Shown: piece after piece, positions 1 through 8,811 of the stretch
How positions within the stretch are numbered: position 1 is the stretch's first letter
Layout: the number at the start of each line of letters is the position of its first letter
Translations under genes and position numbers: made by a program
The notes under the pieces: generated by a model
Told to the model about the DNA's origin: nothing
Database searches by the model: none
What the model saw: the letters and a program-made list of their open reading frames with translations, nothing else
DNA from: Fragilariopsis cylindrus CCMP1102
Lineage: Eukaryota; Bacillariophyta; Bacillariophyceae; Bacillariales; Bacillariaceae
Assembly: GCA_900095095.1 (NCBI GenBank)
Contig: FMBT01000476.1
Coordinates: 1 to 38,868, forward strand
Length of the DNA: 38,868 nt
Reading direction: 5' to 3'

Positions 1-96
1 TGTTATTCTTATTCTGCAAACTACCGTTTATCCTTCTAATCCTCGTTCTCTCTTTATTATTACAAGTACAACTATATTATTATTAAATTATTATTA

Positions 97-1334
97 TTAT
101 GTCACACGAAAGCTTTCCGGACCTATATCGTGCAAGAAAAATCGTTTTGCGATTAATTGTAATACTCGTTTATTTCGGGTAGCAACTGTAGAATCCGCTC
201 CAAGTTCGTAGAGCGTGCATAAATTGAAAGCAACACGTTCTGTCAAGAAGGCAGCGGGATCATCCCGGACCAGCCCCTCCAATGAAACAACAGCATCCTT
301 CATGTTACACATATACAGATGACACAATGTCATATTGTTTACAGCTTCGTTGTATAATTTTGTGGGAGTTTGACATCCAGCAATAACTGGTCCTATCCAA
401 TCTCCAATACGATATTTTGAATGAAAGTTGCTACTACTACCGTCCTTCCGCAAAATATTGATTGCTTTGGAAAAGGATTGTAACGCGTGATCGTAATTGC
501 TCTTAGCAAATAAAACAATCCTTCATTAACTTCTAGCAAGGACGGCGTTGCTACTTTTAAGGATTCGTTATGATAAGAAAGTTCCTTTGGAAGAAGAATC
601 GAAGATGAAGATGAAGATTCGACTTCAGACCAAATGGTCTTTGCATCTTCAAATAATTCTCCCGCCTCAAATACTGCTCCTGCCTGTAGGAAAATCCGTC
701 CCTGACGTGACAAAATTTCACACATATATGCCTTCATCAAAATAGATGTTACCATTTTTGTATTCTCTGGATCTGGTTCTATATCATTACTACTGGTTAG
801 TAAAGACTGAACTTCGGCTTGTGTTGCATCTTGAATAAGGTCAAAAACACGATCCAAGGATCCGATTGCTAATCGCCATTCCCCTCCGTATATAAATATT
901 AGTCAAGGCGTTATCCACACTTGCCAACCAACCACACTCGGTGGATGGAATTTGCTCCCTAAGATGGCATAAGATATCTACTGAACTTTCTTTATTATCT
1001 GGATTGTATTCACATGACTGACCTGCTAAAATGTCTGTCTCCGTTATACATATATAGACGCACAAATAAACAGTTTAAGTAATGTTGTTAGCAATAGCAG
1101 AGATACAGTTTACAAATACTATGTGTCGTGACGTGTACTAGTACAAGGACGAACTTACGTATACTCCATGGAATCCATTCAGGTGACTTCGCCGTTGTAT
1201 CATTTTGCGTCAAAAAATTCCATCGTTCTACCTCCTTTGACAGATCTGTATACCTGCGTAGCATGAGCCACGCATTACATTGTAATATCATTATTTCTAC
1301 TGTATCTTGTCGAATATTAGGTGGGACGTCATCG

Positions 1335-1365
<31 letters not shown>

Positions 1366-2002
1366 CGTTATTTTATGTTGCTCTTGTTCGTGTTCTCGAA
1401 GCAATAAGGAGGCATAAACTTAGAATACTGTCGAGACATGGACGACGAAGAAGATCTTCTGTACTAGTACTACTACTACTACTACTTGTACTATTGCTAC
1501 CGTTATTACTGAGCAACGTCAAGCCAATTTCAAGATCATCACCCCATGCTCGACGTTCGACGAGGGTGCGTAATCGTACAATTCCAGCTTCACCACGCGG
1601 AAGGTTGGGACTCAATAAAATCGTGGAGTTTCGAAGATAAAAAGTCATCAGCTAATGCGTCCAATGATTTGGAAGACGGGAGACACTGGTTTCGACACCA
1701 CCACCACCACCACCTCGTACGGGCACCACCGGCGATGGCGTCGTTGAGTATGTGTTTACCGGTAGTTTTTAGCCTCAACGGATGCCTACCAATTGGAGGT
1801 GGAGTGGAGCCGGAATCGCGTTCTGATGTTTGATGGAAATTTTGCTGTTGTTTAGAAGGAATACTTGGAGTCATATTTTGTGTTTGAGTAATTGCACCTG
1901 CCGCAAGGGGATCGTCACCAGTAGGAACACCACCCTAGTAGTAACTGTAACGGGAGCTTTACTGGTTTCCCAGGTTGGCATTTGTTGTTGTCCAGACGAC
2001 AT
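97..2002 (-). CDS. TRAPPC12: TRAPPC12-like TRAPP III subunit (frameshifted)
   Basis: This is a TPR-type subunit of the TRAPP III tethering complex, which acts in ER-Golgi traffic and autophagy. The C-terminal part matches the TRAPPC12 pattern: a TPR block with RQGRIFLQAG near 690, then NEAVNNMTLCHLYM, a repeat with LVRDDPAAFLTERVAFNL, and CTLYELG near the end. The N-terminus (about 90 residues from the ATG at 2002) is low complexity. One intron is clear, 1023-1158, with a GTAAGT donor and a CAG acceptor, and it joins W-S-I to R-Q-S. An in-frame TAA at 1373-1375 would be removed by a weaker candidate intron, 1306-1428 (GTATTC...AAG). Single-base frame changes are still needed near 1929, 1603, 893 and 506. 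Homology runs through all three downstream frames, so this is one gene with indels: sequence error or pseudogene. Expected length is about 550 aa, against about 735 in animals. Confidence 0.75.
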
Positions 2003-2116
2003 GTTATTAGGAAATAGTATGACAACGAATATCAAAGAACTATTATTGAAGATGCCTGTTTTGTGTTGTGTTGTGAAATTGAATTTGAAGTTTATTATTG
2101 TTTGTTGAGGTTAAGT

Positions 2117-2136
2117 TTAAGGGGTCATCACGAATC
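2117..2136 (+). repeat. Candidate left TTAA and terminal inverted repeat
   Basis: TTAA (2117-2120) is followed by GGGGTCATCACG. The reverse complement of the right end reads TTAAGG, T, GGT, AT, CATCA, G, CG, which matches with three gaps. It lies 115 bp upstream of the TRAPPC12-like start codon. Confidence 0.4.
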
Positions 2137-2392
2137 CTCGATATGGTGCGCATGAGTCCAAAAATCACGGAATTTGGAATTTCACCCCCATCGATTATCA
2201 CCGTCTTTGATATCCTTTTTTTTTAAAATCAAATCCTGTATATTCGTGTTTTTTTTTTGCGATTCCCTTTCTGTAGGTGTTCTCTTGTAACAGTAAAATA
2301 ACGCCCACCCAATTTTTCGTACTAAGTACCATACAAAAACGTCGACCGAACCCCGAATAAAGTCCGACGAGCATCTCTTCCCAAGAGTTAAT

Positions 2393-2620
2393 ATGCAATA
2401 TCACACCACGGTGTATTCACCCGATCCTAGTGTTTTTTATTTTACCCTAACTAACAACACTGGAACGGAAGATGATTCTGGTATCACTACCGGTTTCAAA
2501 CCAGACAAATTCAGTTCTGTTCACTGTTACATCGACAACCATATGGACTATAGTTGTAATCCACCAATGGCAGATATCACCCGGGTTTTTCCCAAAAAGG
2601 TCCAGAATAATCGTTCGTGA
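2393..2620 (+). CDS. Hypothetical 75-aa ORF inside the putative transposon
   Basis: This short open frame begins MQYHTTVYSP and ends VQNNRS. It has no signal peptide, membrane segment or motif that I recognise. It contains two Cys (HCYID and YSCN) and looks soluble and mixed in composition. An in-frame TAA lies a little upstream, so the ATG at 2393 is the natural start. The opposite strand has no long open frame here, so it is not an obvious shadow. With indel errors frequent in this window it may be a fragment of a longer gene. It could equally be chance. Confidence 0.2.
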   Translation: MQYHTTVYSPDPSVFYFTLTNNTGTEDDSGITTGFKPDKFSSVHCYIDNHMDYSCNPPMADITRVFPKKVQNNRS

Positions 2621-2745
2621 TTGTAACTAAATAAGACACTAGTATACATTTTAAGAAACATTTCATTTATTACTATACTATGGCTATTCGTATTAGTTGG
2701 ATTTTATTTTATTAAAACTATTACCTATCATTTATATTGCATCGA

Positions 2746-3246
2746 CTAAATTACGGTGTATGATGCGACTATCTCGTTTCGTGCTTCATCAGGCAACTCG
2801 CTCATGGAATCTGTACTTTGTCAGGCCATGTCATTGTGCTGGTACAACCAATGGTGTTCATGCAGTCATCGTAACCATCACGAATATCGAATGGCACACG
2901 ATGAGGACTCCATTCGTTGGCAAAATGAAGCACGTTGCTACACCATTTTGCCACGTTTTTGTAGTATACTTTCTTTCCAACATTTCCATCTTCAAATTCT
3001 TTGTTCAATGCGGCGATTTCTCTTTTCAAAGTAATGCAATTATCGTTGTACCGAAAAGATTCATTCGGGAGGTGAACATCATGATACCCATTTCACCCTG
3101 TTGCATCGTCACCATGGTCAGTCCACCCGATTTTAAATCGTTGATGGTGGACTGGTCTAAGGAGTAATAAGACGTATTCATGATGAGATTACTGTCTGTT
3201 TTTATGTTTTGTCCTAAATATCCAGTCAAAACACCCTTTGGTATGG
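2746..3246 (-). CDS. Unknown ORF of the putative transposon, frame-broken
   Basis: I do not recognise this protein. Two minus-strand segments read as one sequence if a base is added or lost near 3080: an upstream part with INDLKSGGLTMVTMQQGEMG and a downstream part with RYNDNCITLKREIAALNKEF and KVYYKNVAKWCSNVLHFANEW-like residues. A further frame change near 2815 gives an ending of SELPDEARNEIVASYTVI and a TAG at 2746-2748. Composition is protein-like, with a charged helical stretch (REIAALNKEFEDG) and few low-complexity runs. The true start is not visible, because upstream of about 3246 the frame is interrupted by a stop. It lies near the left end of the element and is transcribed towards that end. 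The plus-strand frames over 2697-3167 are taken as shadows. Confidence 0.35.
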
Positions 3247-3257
3247 ATTGCTACATG

Positions 3258-3779
3258 TGGGATTTGACCAGGTGAAGAACACAAGACCAGGTTGAAGTAC
3301 ACAGATCTACGCTACCACCATAGGTCTGACGTCGACGCAGTACTGTACACAATGTTAGTAGTGTGTGGATCGTTACTCCTCCAGTTATTATTATACATCT
3401 TTCAACGGTTTTTCACCGTGTGAACAAAAATAACCGACTGGCGCGCCATATTATCGTTTGTGACACAACCTCCACGATATATATTGTAACCATTCATTCA
3501 TCCCGTACTGAAAAATAAAAAACGGTTGACATCATAAACCCATCACTCCGTTTCTTTTTGAAAACCAAATTCGTAAACCACTCCGATACTGGCTGTTACG
3601 ACAACTCATGGGTATTTTCCATGGACTGTTTCCTACTTCCTTCATCGTAGTTCTCCTCCTAATTCCTTTTTCTCACAATCTCAAAAAGAACAACATTCGA
3701 AAGCCTCCTTTCGATTGTCTCATATTCCACTAATCATATAATTCATTTGAGTTTTCAACTACTGCGTTTTTCAATAACC
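3258..3779. other. Gap between divergent transposon ORFs
   Basis: About 520 bp between the minus-strand ORF and the plus-strand gene B, with no open frame worth calling. It would have to hold the promoters of both. I see no repeat or RNA gene in it. Confidence 0.4.
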
Positions 3780-6254
3780 ATGTCCATCCTTCACGATGCT
3801 GCAGCATCAGCATCATATCCACCTCCCGATCTTCATGATTTGGTAAAGGCTATGAATGATGAAGAGCGAACTACCGAATTGGCGACATTCGATACCGATT
3901 TCAAATTATTTTGGAAGAGTGACAATCATCTTCCTTTATCACAAAGGTTGGATAAATATAGTCAGCAACAGTTTTGACCATTTTAATAGAAAAATTTCCA
4001 ACATTGGCTAGTATGGAAGGAATTTACTAGAAGCGGGTGTGGACCAAATCAACGAACTTCAACCGGGGGACATCTCACCCTTAGCCAGCGACAACGACGA
4101 TTATTTTTTGAAATTCGTGGCTGTTATAGGAGATTTCACCATCAAATTCAGCAAAGAGTTGGACGAGATGATATCACATCTAGAAGAAAAGAGGTGTTGT
4201 CGAACGAGATACTTGCATCGAGAGATGTACTAACAATCTTGGTACACAGTTTTCCTTACCTATCTGTAGCCCCAGCGGCACACCTTGAACTGCAACGGTT
4301 ATTCCTTGTTCAAATTCGACATCACTTCGGAACCAACATCCTCGAGTCTCGCGGCGGTTTGATCTTTCACCTGGTTGAAATTTTTACCGGGTGTCATTGT
4401 CACCATGCATATAACAACTCCGACAAAATGTTTGACAAAGGCATGACCCTTTTGAAAAACAATTTATCGATTGGAATGACATTTGTTGCTTGTGGTTCAT
4501 TTGTCGATATGTTCGTTGAAAAAGGATTTTTAGAATTAAACAAGTCGGCAGTGGATGGAGTCGAATGGATTAAGGTTCCCGAGGAATGCTTGGAGAAGAT
4601 TCATCCCTTATTTTACCGCCTGTACCTGCTGTACCCGCTGTACAAAAGCGAAAGAAGGTTGCTTTTGCTGCGTTAAATCAAGGTGATAATCAACTAGGTC
4701 CGATTTTTGCCCTATCACAATCTGATCATACTCAAATTCAACCAGGTCAGAATTTGGGACCGAGACGAAGTGAAAGAATTCTGATATCTCAACAGAAGAA
4801 ACCTCCAACCCAATCAGTGGAGGTAGCACATCACTCATCAGATGAAGATGATTCGGTAAGTAAATCGGACAGTGTTTCGATATACGACCCGGGTGATGAT
4901 ACACTTGATCCGGATGAACCAATGGTACAGAATGATGGTGATGATAACATTGAGGCTGCAGGCATACCAGACAACGGAGAATGGAGTGAACAGAATTATA
5001 CGGATGACGGTTTGTGGACTGAGAAAGGATTCAGTGCGTCACTGCGTGAATATAGGCCAAAGAGAACCTGGACTACACCCGCCGCATGTATGGCTGGCCA
5101 ACAACGAAAAAAACTGAAAGCGAATGTGGAAACTATGACGAACGTCTTCGACAGATACAGTCAGCGTCCTGGTATGGAGTTTCCATCACAAGAATTTATA
5201 CTTCTACAAATTACCGACATCAATGGGGTTGGACACAAATACGAACCATTATGCCGAAGAAAAAAAACAGCCGCGATGGCATATGGTCGACCCAAGGCCT
5301 TAGATGAGTTTAAAAGGTATTTGGAAAGTGAAACCAACGGAGAAAATAATTATGTCAATCACACGGCAACCGACATAGATGAACTCACCCATTTTTGGAG
5401 AACAAAGAAGCAGGAAAAACTGTTAATGAAGATGCGGACGATCCGGACGATCTGGAAGATGCGGAGGATCTGGTCGATTTAAATGCCACGACGAACGCAC
5501 CAACTGCTAACAGTGAGGAAACAGTCATTGAACTACAACATCGACGGGGTTGGATGTCGCTGGGGTTGAATCCGACGGGCAACTAAATTTAAATGACAAA
5601 ACGAACGAACCACCTGCTCACGGTGAGAAAACAGGTCAGGCCAACGCAGAGGATGCTGCTAATGATGCGGGGTTGAATGTCGCACAGGGCAGAAACAATA
5701 CATCTGCCGAAACAGGTATCAGCAACTCAGGAAATTTGACCGCCGCGACGAACGGATCAACTGTTGACGATGCGGAAACAGCAACTAGCGGACAACAACA
5801 TTCGACGGGGTTGAAAGTCGGTGAGGGTGACAACAACACCTCCGCCGAATCGTCGCGGTAGTAGTGACGACGGGTACCCGCAAGAGCAAAGCGACGAAAT
5901 CAAAGAAATATTACAACTATTTAATTTAAATGCCACAACGAACGGATCAACTGTTGACGATGCGGAAACAGCAACTAGCGAACAACAACATTCGACGGGG
6001 TCGAATGTCGCAAGGGGCGGAAACAATCAACATTTGACGGTGAAAGCGCTATTGAGCGCACGCAATAGTGCTCGCACCACCGGCACTGTAAATGGTAGCG
6101 CTAGTGTAATAGTAGTGATAATAGAATAGGTGCTGATAACAACAACAATAATGAAAAGAAGAAGAAAAAGAAGAAAAAGAAGAAAAAGGAGGAAAAGGAG
6201 AAAAAGGAGAAAAAGAATAGAAAAGAAAATCAATCAACGCCTATGTTGACATGA
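3780..6254 (+). CDS. Large unknown transposon-borne protein, about 825 aa, many frame breaks
   Basis: I recognise no domain. The reading runs from the ATG at 3780 (MSILHDAAAS) through several frames to a TGA at 6252-6254. Its parts are: an N-terminal helical region; a segment with FPYLSVAPAAHLELQRLF and GMTFVACGSFVDMFVEKGFL; a Pro linker (PPVPAVPAVQKRKK); a basic motif RRSERI; acidic stretches; a basic block RPKRTWTTPAAC; then Thr/Asn/Ala-rich imperfect repeats and a Lys/Glu-rich tail. Breaks lie near 3972, 4028, 4190, 4600, 5394, 5535, 5850 and 6110. Several are repaired by lengthening a short homopolymer by one base (TTTT at 3972, AAAA at 4190, CCC at 4600, TTTTT at 5394). The gene is therefore probably continuous in the organism. 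The modular layout, with basic and acidic tracts, suggests a nuclear or DNA-associated accessory protein, but that is inference. Confidence 0.45.
5477..6015 (+). repeat. Degenerate internal repeats of gene B
   Basis: Four related units encode variants of N-A-T-T-N-G-S-T, then D-A-E-T-A-T-S, then QQHSTGLNV. They start near 5477, 5585, 5732 and 5922. The best pair is 5748-5810 and 5938-6000: 63 bp with one mismatch, offset by 190 bp. Because 190 is not a multiple of three, the two copies lie in different frames although both are open in the same sense. This shows directly that an indel lies between them. The first unit has CATCGACG where later units have CATTCGACG. Confidence 0.75.
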
Positions 6255-6642
6255 GTACACTGAAACATCGTTTACGGATAGGATCGGAACAGTAATTATT
6301 GGAACATAGCAATTGAGTTTTATACAACCTGGTGGATGTCATCACCACCAAGCTCGCTCCCTATACAATCAACACGGTCAGAATTCACATAGGTTAAAAG
6401 TTACTTGGTTTATGCACAAACCAACCAAGTATGCCTATTATACAACTAACTAATAAAGAAAGTAGAACTAGATTTTATTACAAATATAGTTCTCTTTTAT
6501 TATCTTTCTTCTGTGTTGCTTTTTTGCTTAATCTTTTTTTCTTTTTTACCAGTGGTTTATTCATCGTCGTTCATTACATTTACTCATCAATCTCAATCGG
6601 TTACTGTTATCACATTTCAATCATCCTCAATTTCTCTTATGT
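6255..6642. other. Gap between convergent transposon genes
   Basis: About 390 bp between the 3' ends of gene B and the P2X7-like gene. It is AT- and T-rich. The open frames on the plus strand are T-run shadows. I see nothing else in it. Confidence 0.4.
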
Positions 6643-7913
6643 TTACTCGTCGTCGTCGTCGTCGTCGTCTTCAATTTCAATTACCTCCTTTACTCCTTTT
6701 TCAATCTTGATCTGAACTTCGTCGTGGATCTCGATTACCTCGTTTGGTTTTTTTTTGGGATCGATGTAGTATTTGATTTGACGGGGACGGCAGATCGATT
6801 GCCTGGTGGAAACATCCGTGGGTAATCTAGCTTGTGGAGAAGAAACAGCACGCACGGTATTGGTTCGACGACGGTGGAGCTTGAACCCGGTGAAACCGAC
6901 ACCGGGTGGATTTGGCCATTCCTTTTTAATTGCCTCTGTTCCACAACGAGGGAGAGGAACGCGCTTGTTTATAGGGCCATATCCGTCGTGAAGAATGAAG
7001 TAAAAAAAACGATATCCAAGGAAGCGACGTTCATTGGCCGAGTACCTGCTTTCACCTCGCATAGAGTTAACATTACGAATTATCTCTACTCTATTGATTT
7101 CCCAAGCACAAGGATGACAATTGCAATGGGTGCAATTTTGCCTGGATGAATTTCCACCGGGGCTGTAATAGCACAGCATTCGTGTTGGTTCCTTGAAGTT
7201 GGTAATACGGAATCGTTTGCACTGTTCGTTAATACGAGCGTGTGTTTCTTTCCATGTTTCTTGTCTCGAGTAACAGAGCGACCAGGAATCAACTTTCTCA
7301 AATTCGACCTGTGGAACATCCCCCTGTGTAGGGACTGTTGGTACCCATCTGTGCAGCCTGTTGCAGATGGCATCAAATTCTCGATCTAAACTCATATACG
7401 ATTCCATTTCGTATATACCAGACCTGTTCTGTGAACCAGCGTGGATTTCAGGGTAGTCTTCAATTTTGGAAAACGATTTGAGGTTGTTAATATTGTACAC
7501 AAACTCGTGGAGGATAGCAATGCCTCCAATAACCATTCGACGCTCAGTGAATAAATCACTTTCCCTCTCTTTGTAAATGGGGTTGCCTCCGCCCATGAGA
7601 GTGTGGATTACTTTTACGCAATCTGTGTAACTTGTCCAAAACGGTAGATGTACTCGAACTATCTTCTTGAGCACCTGGATGGTATTCTGTTCACCATCTA
7701 CCTCCTGCAAATGATATTCAGCAGTGAAAGTTACCGAACGGTCCTCATACAGCAAATACGACATGGTGGAACTTGAAGAGGTTTGTATTGAGAGACTATC
7801 CAGATCGGGTGTTCCAATTTATCGTCGTAAGGCAGGTATATAGTTTCATCCGAGAAATGAGAGGAGACTGACAATAAAAATTGCTCAAAGCCATTAGCAA
7901 CAGAAAACAACAT
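6643..7913 (-). CDS. P2X7-intracellular-domain-like cysteine protein
   Basis: The C-terminal half resembles the zinc-binding intracellular (ballast) domain of P2X7 receptors, a module that occurs without a channel in many protist and animal proteins. Counting from the ATG at 7764, a Cys cluster is seen at about 211-219 (CTHCNCHPC) followed by W. Then comes a helix with NERRFLGYRFF (244-254), LPRCGTEAI (271-279), and WPNPPGVGFTGFK (283-295). No membrane segment is visible, so it is not a receptor. The tail is strongly acidic (EDDDDDDDE). An upstream frame, 7913-7765, starting MLFSVANGF, joins if AAA near 7778 is AAAA, giving about 423 aa. The N-terminal 200 residues are unknown to me. It is divergent from the transposase, so a role in DNA binding or transposition is possible but unproven. 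Confidence 0.55.
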
Positions 7914-8811
7914 GATACGTGTTGTAATTGGATACTACTGTTTTGTCGAACGAAGTTGCAAATTATGATCATATTGTTCGACTTCCACAATATTTAGGTC
8001 AAGTATAGTGCTTTTGTTACTTTAGTACGCTAAAATAATAAAGGATAGAAGTAGGTCGTGTTCAAAATGGAGGGAACTATAGCATTGTTGTATACAACCG
8101 GGTGTGCTAACGCTTTGATTTGTCAAACGGAAGATCCAGCCCTGCTCTTGATGCTTACGAATGATGGCCGGTGAAAGTCCCTCTCTTTCTGGAAAGCAAC
8201 CGTGTTAGATATTGAGTTGAAAACGGAGGGAAACATGTGATTTGTTGCCGGTTGTATGGGCGTTTTTTGAATCGACCTGGAAGACTATCAACAGGTTTGT
8301 ATAGCCGGCGTGTATTAGATCTTTCAACTATTCTTATTACAATTTCATAGGAGATAAATACCAAGCACCTGCACCTGCACGTATTCAGAAAAGGCGCGCA
8401 ATTTTTCGGATTTTGGGGGTAACCGAGTACTACCTACCGATGGGCTCGTCGTAACCGTTAACGACAAAAAGGATGTATTACAGCAACAGACAATTGAAAG
8501 AATGACAATACTGATTTGAATCTTGTCCGTCCAGTTTGTTTGGCACGAGTGTGGTTTGTACAGATATGTGGTTCGAATAGATGCTTTGCACAACCTGGTG
8601 GTTGGTTGTCGAATCAAATGGTTCACCGCGCTCGTGATTGATTCCGCTACTGACAGAGAACAGAGTACAGGGAAACAATACTATTACGTGAAACACGAAT
8701 GTTGTTTTAGTTGAAGCAATTTATTTGATCCATGGTGTTTTACACATAGGTTACAGCAATTATTTGATCCATGGTGTTTTACAAATAGGTTGAACTTGGC
8801 ACATTGGGTGA
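7914..8811. promoter_or_regulatory. Divergent intergenic region of the transposon
   Basis: About 900 bp separating the P2X7-like gene (minus) from the transposase (plus). It presumably contains both promoters. Short frames on both strands have no recognisable product. Its only distinct structure is the 40-bp tandem duplication at 8715-8793, just before the transposase. Confidence 0.35.
8715..8793 (+). repeat. Tandem 40-bp direct repeat upstream of the transposase
   Basis: Two adjacent copies, 8715-8754 and 8755-8793, share ATTTGATCCATGGTG, then TTTTACA, then ATAGGTT. They differ by one lost T and a few substitutions. The second copy ends 18 bp before the likely transposase start codon, so it may lie in the leader or core promoter. 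Confidence 0.85.

Noticed and set aside
1128..1833. Plus-strand open frames with Leu/Ser and His runs
   Set aside because: They are antisense to the TRAPPC12-like gene and their runs come from microsatellites. The minus strand carries the homology.
2697..3167. 156-residue plus-strand frame
   Set aside because: It is antisense to a minus-strand ORF with a more protein-like composition, and it is rich in rare and hydrophobic residues without pattern.
6027..6237. Phe/Leu-rich minus-strand frames resembling membrane helices
   Set aside because: They are the complement of the GAA/AAG-rich tail of gene B.
8523..8600. Possible tRNA (a GGTTCGAATAG word resembling a B box)
   Set aside because: No matching A box, acceptor stem or cloverleaf could be drawn around it.
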